DNA from: Hyphomonadaceae bacterium
GTDB lineage: Bacteria; Pseudomonadota; Alphaproteobacteria; Caulobacterales; Aquidulcibacteraceae
NCBI GenBank assembly: GCA_019636095.1
Contig: JAHBYF010000006.1
Span: 162,034 to 226,033, forward strand
DNA length: 64,000 nt
Direction of reading: 5' to 3'
The position numbers and the translations under genes are program-made. Below the pieces are notes generated by a model. It ran no database searches and was not told where the DNA came from. It saw nothing but the letters and a program-made list of their open reading frames with translations. Position 1 is the stretch's first letter; the number at the start of each line of letters is the position of its first letter. This document shows positions 1 to 7,491 of the stretch, piece after piece.

Positions 1-20
1 ACCGCCAAGGTCCGGATCAT
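1..20 (-). CDS. Possible 5' end of a partial gene (MIRTLA...)
   Basis: An ATG on the minus strand at 20 opens a frame reading MIRTLA that runs off the left edge. It is preceded by a purine-rich GAGGG about 8 bases upstream, which could serve as a ribosome binding site. Only six codons are visible, so no function can be given. A hairpin (arms 47-55 and 62-71) lies between it and the upstream GFA gene and may separate the two units, although no T-run follows it. Low confidence. Confidence 0.3.
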
Positions 21-125
21 ATCGTCACCCTCTGCCCTTGCTCAGGGCCTCAGCGTCCCACCGCTTGAGGCTGTCTATCCCGGCGGGATGCTCTCAAGCA
101 ACGCTCCATGGCACAAATGCGACCG

Positions 126-614
126 TCAGCGCGGGCGCGCGCCTTCCTGGGCATAGTCCTGCATCAGACGGCCATAATCGCCCGGCGAAGGCCATCGTTC
201 GAAGCTATGCTTGGCGCCGGTCACAGCGCCTGGAAGTTTCTCCGCCGTCTGGGACTCGATGAACGGAACCACCCAGCTCGCATCCTCAAGCATGGTCGGA
301 CGGAAATTGAGAAAACCCATCGCGGCGAGGTTTGGGCTCGTCGTGTAAAGCCAGCTCAGACAATGCGGGCAATAGTGATGCCGGCTCTCGTCCCGATGCA
401 AAGCGCCGATTTGCGTTTCGCCCTCAACCTCAAAACCGGCGGTAGGGAGCATCAGCGTCAGCGAATAGGCGCCACTTGTGAGCTTCTGGCAGCCAGCGCA
501 GTGACACGCCATCGATATGACAGGCGCGTCGGTAACCCGCATTCGCACCTGGCCACAGAGGCACGAAGCATTCCATGGAAGCTTCCAGTCGGTCATCGCG
601 TCCCCCAGTGTCAT
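126..614 (-). CDS. GFA-family protein (glutathione-dependent formaldehyde-activating-like)
   Basis: This 162-residue protein has the zinc-binding cysteine pattern of the GFA/CENP-V family: C18 and C20 (CLCG), C37/C39/C42 (CHCAGC) and C82/C85 (CPHC). Family members such as Gfa of Paracoccus bind zinc and glutathione and were proposed to speed S-hydroxymethylglutathione formation; most members remain uncharacterised. The start at 614 overlaps the stop of the upstream small membrane gene by ATGA, which supports it over the inner ATG at 596. Its place downstream of a class III alcohol dehydrogenase makes a role in glutathione-linked formaldehyde removal likely here. A second GFA paralogue lies at 45843. 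Confidence 0.85.
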   Translation of the reverse strand: MTLGDAMTDWKLPWNASCLCGQVRMRVTDAPVISMACHCAGCQKLTSGAYSLTLMLPTAGFEVEGETQIGALHRDESRHHYCPHCLSWLYTTSPNLAAMGFLNFRPTMLEDASWVVPFIESQTAEKLPGAVTGAKHSFERWPSPGDYGRLMQDYAQEGARPR

Positions 615-886
615 CGCCTGAGCCCAGGAAACAATGCGAGCAAAACAAAGGCTCCGCCAAGCCAGAGAACTACCGAACCAACGAGAGTAGCCAGCCCCAG
701 CGCATACCTTTCAGGCACAGATTTCGCTCCGAGCATGAGCCGGTGACTCACTCCAACGGCCAATACGCCGATCGCACCACCAAGACCGCCGCCGACAAAG
801 AGCAAAGTCAATGGGAGCCAAGCTAGACCTTGCTCAACAAGCCCGAGCTTCTGAAGCTTTGGTTCATCGGGCTGGGGATCGGTCAC
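611..886 (-). CDS. Small two-helix membrane protein
   Basis: The 91-residue product has a short polar N-terminus rich in Pro, Asp and Glu, then two hydrophobic segments at about residues 22-45 and 60-86, so it is probably an inner-membrane protein. I do not recognise the family. It sits 9 bases downstream of the formaldehyde dehydrogenase gene and overlaps the GFA gene by four bases, so the three genes look co-transcribed. A link with formaldehyde metabolism is inferred from position only. Confidence 0.7.
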   Translation of the reverse strand: MTDPQPDEPKLQKLGLVEQGLAWLPLTLLFVGGGLGGAIGVLAVGVSHRLMLGAKSVPERYALGLATLVGSVVLWLGGAFVLLALFPGLRR

Positions 887-895
887 GTCTTCTCC

Positions 896-2005
896 TTAAA
901 ACACCACCACACTGCGAATGCTCTCGCCCTTGTGCATCAGATCGAAGGCTTCGTTGATCCGCTCCAGCGGCAACGTGTGCGTGATCATCGGATCGATGGC
1001 GATCTTTTTGTCCATGTACCAATCGATGAGCTTGGGCACATCGGTGCGGCCGCGCGCGCCGCCAAAAGCTGTGCCCCTCCAGACGCGCCCCGTGACAAGC
1101 TGGAACGGCCGCGTCGCGACTTCCTTACCGGCCTCGGCCACGCCGATGATGATGCTCTCGCCCCAGCCGCGATGGCAGGCTTCGAGCGCTTGGCGCATCA
1201 CCGTGGTGTTGCCGGTAGCGTCAAACGTGTAGTCGGCGCCGCCGCCGGTAAGTTCGACCAAGAGCGGCACCACATCGCCGCTGATCGTCTTCGGATTGAC
1301 GAAGTGGGTCATGCCGAACTTGCGGCCCCACTCTTCACGGTCCGGATTGATGTCGACGCCGACGATCATATTCGCGCCGACAAGCTTCGCGCCTTGAATG
1401 ACATTTAGACCAATGCCGCCCAGACCGAACACGACGACGTTCGCCCCAGGCTCGACCTTGGCGGTATTGATCACCGCGCCGACACCGGTGGTGACACCGC
1501 AGCCCACGTAGCAAGCGCTCTGGAACGGCGCGTCCTTCCGGATATTCGCAACCGCGATTTCCGGAAGCACCGTGAAGTTCGAAAACGTCGAACAGCCCAT
1601 ATAGTGCAGCACCGGCTTGCCTTTGTATGAAAAGCGCGAAGTGCCGTCCGGCATTAGGCCCTTGCCCTGCGTGGCGCGGATTGCGGTGCAAAGATTAGTT
1701 TTGCGCGAGAGGCAGCTTTTGCACTGACGGCACTCAGGCGTGTAGAGCGGAATCACGTGATCGCCGGGCGACACACTCGTCACGCCTGCGCCGACCTCGC
1801 GCACGATACCGGCGCCCTCGTGTCCAAGAATGCAGGGCCAGGCAGCTTCGCTGTCGAAACCGTCAAGCGTGTATGAATCAGTGTGACAGACGCCGGTCGC
1901 CTTGATCTCGACAAGAACTTCACCCGCCTTAGGGCCTTCAAGGTCAAGTTCCACAATTTCGAGAGGCTTCTTGGCCTCGAACGCAACCGCCGCCCTAGTT
2001 TTCAT
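896..2005 (-). CDS. frmA: S-(hydroxymethyl)glutathione dehydrogenase / class III alcohol dehydrogenase
   Basis: This 369-residue cytosolic zinc enzyme oxidises S-hydroxymethylglutathione (formed from formaldehyde and glutathione) to S-formylglutathione with NAD+, and class III enzymes also reduce S-nitrosoglutathione. Visible features are the catalytic-zinc region VCHTDSYTLDG, the zinc-ADH signature GHEGAGIV, the structural-zinc cysteines CRQCKSC...C, and the Rossmann glycine motif GLGGIG. Length is normal for the family. The start has a good ribosome binding site (AAGGAG). It heads an operon with the small membrane protein and GFA gene. No FrmB hydrolase or FrmR regulator is in the window. 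The identification is firm; the exact symbol (frmA/adhC) is conventional. Confidence 0.95.
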   Translation of the reverse strand: MKTRAAVAFEAKKPLEIVELDLEGPKAGEVLVEIKATGVCHTDSYTLDGFDSEAAWPCILGHEGAGIVREVGAGVTSVSPGDHVIPLYTPECRQCKSCLSRKTNLCTAIRATQGKGLMPDGTSRFSYKGKPVLHYMGCSTFSNFTVLPEIAVANIRKDAPFQSACYVGCGVTTGVGAVINTAKVEPGANVVVFGLGGIGLNVIQGAKLVGANMIVGVDINPDREEWGRKFGMTHFVNPKTISGDVVPLLVELTGGGADYTFDATGNTTVMRQALEACHRGWGESIIIGVAEAGKEVATRPFQLVTGRVWRGTAFGGARGRTDVPKLIDWYMDKKIAIDPMITHTLPLERINEAFDLMHKGESIRSVVVF

Positions 2006-2064
2006 CGCAAATCGCTCCTTCGCGCGCGCTTATAGCGCGACGAGGAGACGATGCGCGTAGAAAA

Positions 2065-2487
2065 TTAGCCGCCTGTTTTTCTCGACTGCGGCTTGCGCGT
2101 GCTCGGTGTCTTGCTTGCGGCAGTCTTGCCACCGCGAACCTTACTTGGTCCACGCGACTTACCTTTCGCCGCCGACAAGAGATCGGGATGCATCGAACGA
2201 TGGGGCACGTTGTGCGCGAACGCCAGAGCACCCTGTTCAATCTCCTTACGCGTGGCTGCATCTACATGCTTGCCCAGACCAGCAAGCATATAGATCGCCT
2301 CGACGGGAACGAGCGCCGCGACGGTCCGGCCATAGCGGTCGAATCCAATCACCGCATTGTCGACTTGAGCCGTCTCGAGAGCCTCCGCGAAATTGGCCCG
2401 CGCCTCCGAAGTAGAAAGGACAGGCGGCCCCTTCGGCTTACGTGCGCGGCTAGCCGCCTTTTTGCGATGCTCTCGGACCGATCTCAT
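2065..2487 (-). CDS. Phd/YefM-like antitoxin-type protein with basic C-terminal tail
   Basis: The ATG at 2487 overlaps the stop of the upstream gene (ATGA), which favours it over a longer frame that begins at 2649. The 140-residue product starts with a basic stretch. From about residue 20 comes a Phd/YefM-like segment (VLSTSEARANFAEALETA, then VIGFDRYGRTVAALVPVEAI), the fold used by antitoxins to dimerise and bind DNA. The C-terminal 40 residues are almost all Lys, Arg, Ser, Thr, Pro and Gly, like a nonspecific nucleic-acid tail. No small PIN or RelE-type toxin is adjacent; the partner by position is the unknown protein upstream. Antitoxin function is inferred. Confidence 0.6.
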   Translation of the reverse strand: MRSVREHRKKAASRARKPKGPPVLSTSEARANFAEALETAQVDNAVIGFDRYGRTVAALVPVEAIYMLAGLGKHVDAATRKEIEQGALAFAHNVPHRSMHPDLLSAAKGKSRGPSKVRGGKTAASKTPSTRKPQSRKTGG

Positions 2488-3638
2488 GTGAAGACCTGCT
2501 CTTCCTCTCGCACGCCAAACCAATGCGGCGGCCACAGCGCCCCGAAAAACTCCGCCCGAGGCAATGGCGGTTCGTCCCAAGCCCACGAATTGAGTCGGAG
2601 TCGCGGACTTACGTTGTGACCGGCGTCGCTCTGTACCAAACGCCCACACGGACCAATCGTTTCCGGCTCAACGTGTCGCTGATGGGTTAAGGCTTCCCTG
2701 CCCCAAACAGAAAACACCCGAGAAACCCGCTCACTTTGTACAAGTGATGCAAGAGCGTCACGCAAATCACGCAACGCACTACCGCTTGTGAGACGAATGT
2801 GTCGCGCACCAGCAAACAATACGGGCTTTGTTTTGCGCCACGCTTGCACGACATCCCGCAATGTGTTCTGCGATAGCAGTTCGAGTTCCGTCAGCGACGC
2901 GCCCGACATTTCAACAAGAACGCGCTTGAGGCCTTTCTTCTTGCCGCCTTGCTGCATCGACGGCTTGCCTCCGCGCGCCCTGGATCCGTTCACATCACGG
3001 CGATTACGCCGCTTGCGCGGGCCAATGTATTCAGGTGGCGGTGTTTTCTGCTTCCTGATCAGCTTTGGCGGCACGTCGTCATCTGGAGTAGGACCAGTCG
3101 CGGGCAACAATTCATACTCACGCACCTTACTGAACCGCGGCAGCTCGCACGGCTTCAGCACAAACCACAGCCCGTCCACCTCGAAGGGGCGCCACCAACG
3201 CGACGGATTCACCTCGGGCACGTTGCCGATTTGTACAATGTGACCACACAAAATTCGTTCTGACTCGTAGATGCACTCGTATGCCGCTTCTTTCACCTTA
3301 GGCAGGTAACTTGGCTCACGATGCGCCATGTGCAGGAGCGCCGCTTCGCTCACACGCAACGCGAATTCGTCTGATTTTCTTCTCCCCGGCACTGCGTCCT
3401 CCCGCCCCGGCTGCTCCATCGCCGGACTTTGCATTTCAGTGAGCCCCTGAAGTGTTGTCGCCACCTCCGGCTGAGCGTCGTGCTGCTTCTGCGCAGACTT
3501 TTTGGCTCTCGTGTTCTTGTCTATCTTCTCCTCTACCTCTGAGTGCAGACGTTGCTTCGCTTCCGATAACTGATGTTCGTTCCCCTCTAGTTGCGCCTTG
3601 GTCTTGTTTGTCGCCGTTTTCTGCGGTTTGATTGTCAT
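2484..3638 (-). CDS. Unknown basic protein, about 384 residues
   Basis: I do not recognise this protein. The frame is open from 3725, but the ATG at 3638 (MTIKPQK...) is a more likely start because the extra part lies next to the duplicated block. Residues 1-90 are charged and Lys/Gln/Glu-rich, probably coiled or disordered. A Trp-rich block follows (PSRWWRPFEVDGLWFVLKPCELPRF), then a basic linker (RKRRNRRDVNGSRARGG), then a C-terminal globular part (RHIRLTSGSALRDLRDALASL). Local GC is lower than in neighbours, which suggests horizontal origin. It overlaps the Phd-like gene by four bases, so the two are translationally coupled and may act together. It could be a toxin-like or DNA-associated accessory protein, but nothing proves it. 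Confidence 0.55.
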   Translation of the reverse strand: MTIKPQKTATNKTKAQLEGNEHQLSEAKQRLHSEVEEKIDKNTRAKKSAQKQHDAQPEVATTLQGLTEMQSPAMEQPGREDAVPGRRKSDEFALRVSEAALLHMAHREPSYLPKVKEAAYECIYESERILCGHIVQIGNVPEVNPSRWWRPFEVDGLWFVLKPCELPRFSKVREYELLPATGPTPDDDVPPKLIRKQKTPPPEYIGPRKRRNRRDVNGSRARGGKPSMQQGGKKKGLKRVLVEMSGASLTELELLSQNTLRDVVQAWRKTKPVLFAGARHIRLTSGSALRDLRDALASLVQSERVSRVFSVWGREALTHQRHVEPETIGPCGRLVQSDAGHNVSPRLRLNSWAWDEPPLPRAEFFGALWPPHWFGVREEEQVFT

Positions 3639-3732
3639 CCGCGTTTGATCCCATCGGTCCCGCTGCAACTGAATTAGGACGCGATGAGAGCGCCGTTTTT
3701 GCGGGTCAATCAGCTCCCAACACATGAAGTTT

Positions 3733-4873
3733 TGTACGAGTTAAACAAAACAACTTGACCGCACGCGCGACTGGGAATTGTCTCCCCTGACATCCGCGAG
3801 GGGCGCGGTCAAGGAAGCAGGCCCTGGTCGTCTTGGCCGGGCCGACGTTCCAAAGGGGCGTTGTCTCCTCCGCCCTGGTCGACCGCGCCTCGCCCCGCAA
3901 AATATTCGGAACAGGAACGGACCGCCCTGACGCGGGTTTTCCCACGGCGCCTGACCTTACTCCCTCGCCCCAGGCGCCATCAGAGCACGGGCCGGATCTT
4001 ACCGATCCGGCCCACCTGCTTCCGGGAACCTCAGCCTCAAGACCGATAAAGCGGCTGGCGATGCTGCCGGCGGCTGTCCACGCGTGCAAACATTCAACCG
4101 GGTTGTTCCAGTCCTCGGCGCGATTTGCTGGCCGTCATTCATTGCTGCGCCATAAACCACGAACTCGATGGCTTCACGATCGTCGGAGCATGTGCGGTCG
4201 GGACCAGCGCCACGCGATGGTGGTGCCTGCAGATGGTCCGCAACACTTGGGCGGCACGCGCCACGATTTGTCGCAAACTCCTCCGCGTCCAGTAGTCCGA
4301 TCTTATCGAAAAGCAGGTCGTGCGTGAGAAAGGGCGCAAGATGCAGCGCCACAATCGTCGGCTTGGTTCGCTCAACAGATAGCGCCGGACTCGCGCTTCC
4401 TACGCCGGAGCGCCGCAGCATCCATGCGTTTCGCCGGGGACGACGTCGTCCAGCGATCATGCGAACCGGCGCTCTCTGATCGCGGAAGGCGTAGCGCGCC
4501 GTCGCGCGGCATATAGGTATGCTGGTGTGGCGAGCGCCGGAGGCGCCACGATCGCCGTGATTGCCCGGCATGGCAAAGCGGGGGTTCTGGCGGATCGGTC
4601 AGTGTTTCCGCCAACACGGCGTACCTTCCGTCCTCGCGCGCGTCGTTCAGATCGCCAGTCAGCAAGATGACGTCCGCGCATCTTTGGAAGTTTGCGCCAT
4701 AGCTCGCCGCAATTGCGATGCGGCCGCTTCCATCGTCCGCCCGGATGTGGTGTCAGTGTAAATCTGGCGCGAGGCGGAATTGTTCGCTCATGTGCTCCTA
4801 CCCCAGCTTCTGGCGCGTTTCCCTGAACGCGGCATGAAGCAGTAGGCGAGCGTCAGTTCAGCCCGTGGTCACA
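3733..4873. repeat. Direct repeat, copy 1 (damaged) of a ~1.15-kb segment
   Basis: This segment matches 6331-7481 in the same orientation, from TGTACGAGTTAAAC at the left edge to CCCGTGGTCACA at the right. It contains a broken metallophosphoesterase gene and its downstream hairpin (arms 3989-3998 and 4004-4013). Compared with copy 2 it differs by many one- or few-base insertions and deletions, often in homopolymer runs, plus scattered substitutions. That pattern fits a decaying duplicate or poorly polished sequence. Confidence 0.9.
4037..4791 (-). pseudogene. Frameshifted copy of the metallophosphoesterase gene
   Basis: The start codon (4789-4791) and the stop (4037-4039) both match those of the intact gene at 6639-7397, and the total length differs by only four bases. 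Inside, the frame breaks repeatedly: parts of the protein, such as the segment with VERTKPTIVAL, appear in different frames. No full-length product can be made as written. Either the copy is a true pseudogene produced by duplication, or the indels are consensus errors in a repeat. Confidence 0.85.
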
Positions 4874-4985
4874 ATATTGTATTTGACAAACCCAGGCCCA
4901 ATCCCTATCGAAAGCCATGGCAAGCCGTTCTCGCCGCCGCTCACTTTCAATGATGAAGTCGCCGCCGGTACCTCGAAGGCAGAAG

Positions 4986-5920
4986 CTCTGGCCGCAAGGT
5001 CCGGTCTGCCTGAAGTGCGGCGGCGAAGGGTGCGCTGAACGGCGTGGAAGGACAAAAAAAGCGCGCCTGGCGCTTGGGCCTGAAGAGCGCCGCGCGGCGC
5101 CGCGCTCAATTCACTCTGCGGATTTGAACGATTTTCGAGGACCAGACGCGTTGCCGCACCTGTGGAGGCTGCAAGCGATCGCCAGCGGTTCATGGCCGCA
5201 TCGAAGAAGGGCATTAGTCAAACCAGCTTTCGCGCGTGCTTGGCGTTCAACTGAAACCGCTTGGCATGAGCCACCGCATTCGCATGGCATGGGCTTCGCC
5301 GCTGGCAAGCTGCCGCCGATGGGTGGCGCAAATGCGTCGCGGCGATGAAAACCGAGTTTCACGGCAAAGTTCGCGGATCTGACTGAGCTTCGCACCGCCG
5401 GCACGCCGTCAAGACCGCCGCCAGCGCGGGTCATGGCGGCGGTCGCGGCGGCACGAACAAGCAGCCCCATCGCGTCGCGCTGATCGAACGCGGCAGCGGT
5501 TTCAGCGCACGTTTCACGTGGCCGGAAGCGACCACGGAAACCATCGCCAAGATCATCGGCAGAACGTTGACCCGCAGTTCGTGCTGCACACTGACGGCGC
5601 TCACATGTACGTCGCGGTCGGCAAAGAGTTTGCCGACCACAAATGGGTCGAGCACTAATGGGCGAATACGTGCGCTTTGAGGAAAATGGCGCGGTCCATA
5701 AATAACAGCGCCGAGAGCTACTTCTCCGTTTTCAAGCGCGGCATGAAGCGGGCGTGTATCAGCACTGCTCAGAGAAGCATTTGCATCGCTACTGGCGGAA
5801 TTTTGATTTATCGCCATAACACCCGCGTCGTGCAGTCGGCATGGATGACGCGCGCGCCGATAAAGCCGGATTACTCAGTTGTTGGCAAGCGCCTCACGTA
5901 TCGAACAGCTGATCACCGCC
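4986..5920 (+). pseudogene. IS1595-family transposase remnant, multiply frameshifted
   Basis: Pieces of an IS1595/ISXO2-type DDE transposase lie in order on the plus strand but in changing frames. They are a zinc-ribbon-like start LWPQGPVCLKCGGEG (from 4986), FMAASKKGIS (about 5189), MSHRIRM (about 5268), VALIERGSGFSARF (about 5475), the second Asp region HTDGAHMYVAVGKEFADHKWVEH (about 5580-5655), the Glu motif NNSAESYFSVFKRGMK (about 5698), and the family-typical C-terminal GKRLTYR (about 5889). Frames change and stops interrupt it, so it is not functional as written. I could not identify terminal inverted repeats. The remnant sits exactly between the two copies of the 1.15-kb repeat. Confidence 0.8.
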
Positions 5921-6330
5921 TGAACCAAAGGCGCAATTCAGCTACTGGTTGCAGTGTACGCGGCGACTTTTGCGCGCTCAGCGTGGCGTGAATAGATTAC
6001 TCGGAGATTCCGCTAACCACGAGGAACGAATTGAGCAATTAGAAAGCCAAGTCGAAACGCTTGCTCATGCATGATCAACTTCGGGTCGTCCGGGCAGGCG
6101 AATGCTATTCAGATTGTTCTCAACGCGTTGTGCATTGAACTGACTATGCTACGCCGAACTGGCAGGACACGTTTGCCAACCTTCAAAATCAGATCGAAGG
6201 GAATTGCAGACGCCTACAAGTGCCCACAGCGCCGTCACCGCAAAGAAGAGCAAGACTACCGACAAAGTTCCTGCACGCCGCAGAAATGCTCGCTGCGCCG
6301 CGCGCGCTGCGTGCGAACGTGAGGCAAAGA
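5921..6330. other. Interval between the IS remnant and repeat copy 2, no clear gene
   Basis: About 410 bases with no supported gene. A minus-strand frame (6149-6346) encodes a 65-residue peptide with one hydrophobic helix, but it starts inside the repeat edge and has no recognisable ribosome binding site. A plus-strand segment ending near 6073 reads EERIEQLESQVETLAHA, coiled-coil-like, and could be an extension or a fragment of another lost gene. I consider the interval to be remnant IS or accessory DNA. Confidence 0.5.
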
Positions 6331-6591
6331 TGTACGAGTTAAACAAAACAACTTGACCGCACGCGCGACTGGGAATTGTCTCCCCGACATCCGCGAGGCG
6401 CGGTCAAGGAAGCAGGCCCCGGTCGTCTTGGCCGGGCCGACGTTCCCAAAGGGGCGTTAGTCTCCCCTCCGCCCTGGTCGACCGCGCCTCGCCCCCGCAA
6501 AAATATTCGGAAATGAGGGAACGGACCGCCCTGACGCGGGTTTTCCCCACGGCGCCGACCTACTCCCCCCGCCCAGGCGCCACCGCAGCAC

Positions 6592-6615
6592 GGGCCGGAT
6601 CTATCGATCCGGCCC
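6592..6615 (-). terminator. Hairpin downstream of the metallophosphoesterase gene
   Basis: Perfect 10-base arms GGGCCGGATC (6592-6601) and GATCCGGCCC (6606-6615) with a four-base loop lie 24 bases past the stop at 6639. There is no strong T-run on the minus strand, so termination would be weak or assisted. The hairpin is conserved in repeat copy 1, with a five-base loop. Confidence 0.5.
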
Positions 6616-6638
6616 ACCTGCTTCCGGGAACCTCAGCC

Positions 6639-7397
6639 TCAAAGACCGATAAAGTGGCTGGCGATGCCGCCGGCGGCTGTCCACGCGTGCAACATCCAAC
6701 CGGGTTGTTCCGCAGTCCTCGGCGCGATTTGCTGGCCGTCATTCATTGCCAAGCCATAGGTCCACGAACTCGATGGCGCCACGATCACTGGAGCATGTGC
6801 GGCCTGACCGAAGGCCACGCGATGGTGGTGCCCGCAGATAATCCGCAACACTTGGCGGTGACGCGCCACGACGGTCGCAAACTCCTCCGCGTCCAGTAGT
6901 CCGATCTTATCGAAAAGCAGGTCGTGCGTGAGAAAGGGCGGGTGATGCAGCGCCACAATCGTCGGCTTGGTTCGCTCAACAGATAGCGCCGACTCAAGCC
7001 ATTCGGCGCCGGAGCGCCGCAGCAATCCATGCGTTTCGCCGGGGACGATGTCGTCCAGCGCGATCATGCGAACCGGGAAGGCTTCGATCGTGAAGTGCAG
7101 CGCGCCGTCGCGCGGCATATAGGTATGCTGCGGAAAGAAGCGCCGGATAAGGCCACGATCGTCGTGATTGCCCGGCATGAGGTAAAGCGGGGTCGGCGGA
7201 TCGGTCAGTGTTTCCGCCAACACGGCGTACTCGTCCTCGCGCGCGTCGTTCACGAGATCGCCAGTCAGCAAGATGACGTCCGCGCTGTATTCCTTGGCTT
7301 GCGCCATAGCTCGCCGCAATTGCGATGCGGCCGCGCCTCCATCGTCCGCCCGGACGTGGGTGTCAGAAATCTGCGCGAGGCGGAATTGTCCGCTCAT
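6639..7397 (-). CDS. Calcineurin-like metallophosphoesterase (CpdA type)
   Basis: This 252-residue protein carries all the metal-binding motifs of the calcineurin-like phosphoesterase family: SDTH (D12, H14), GDLVND (D47), GNHDD (N77, H78), HHPP and GHHH near the C-terminus. The closest general type is CpdA, a cytosolic 3',5'-cyclic nucleotide phosphodiesterase, though many relatives act on other phosphoesters. It lies just downstream of a gene with a class III nucleotide cyclase domain, on the same strand, so making and degrading a cyclic nucleotide in one locus is an attractive but unproven idea. The frame is intact, unlike the duplicate at 4037. Confidence 0.85.
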   Translation of the reverse strand: MSGQFRLAQISDTHVRADDGGAAASQLRRAMAQAKEYSADVILLTGDLVNDAREDEYAVLAETLTDPPTPLYLMPGNHDDRGLIRRFFPQHTYMPRDGALHFTIEAFPVRMIALDDIVPGETHGLLRRSGAEWLESALSVERTKPTIVALHHPPFLTHDLLFDKIGLLDAEEFATVVARHRQVLRIICGHHHRVAFGQAAHAPVIVAPSSSWTYGLAMNDGQQIAPRTAEQPGWMLHAWTAAGGIASHFIGL

Positions 7398-7491
7398 GTG
7401 CTCCCTACCCCAGCTTCTTGGCGCGTTTCCCTGAACGCGGCATGAAGCAGTAGGCGAGCGCCGTCTGTGCCCGTGGTCACACTAGCGTCGA

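Larger units (their letters stand above)
6331..7481. repeat. Direct repeat, copy 2 (intact)
   Basis: Second copy of the segment at 3733-4873, same orientation. It holds the complete metallophosphoesterase gene, the hairpin after it, and about 260 bases beyond that with no convincing gene (a 92-residue minus-strand frame there is Gly/Arg/Pro-rich and looks non-coding). The right edge reaches to just 11 bases before the stop codon of the cyclase-FGE gene. Confidence 0.9.

Noticed and set aside
896..1408. Long frames opposite frmA and many other genes
   Set aside because: GC-rich shadows of the real coding frames without family matches.
6149..6346. Minus-strand 65-residue frame with one hydrophobic helix next to repeat copy 2
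   Set aside because: Starts across the repeat edge, has no ribosome site and lies in a decayed IS region.
6339..6617. 92-residue Gly/Arg/Pro-rich frame downstream of the metallophosphoesterase
   Set aside because: Composition and broken equivalent in copy 1 suggest non-coding.
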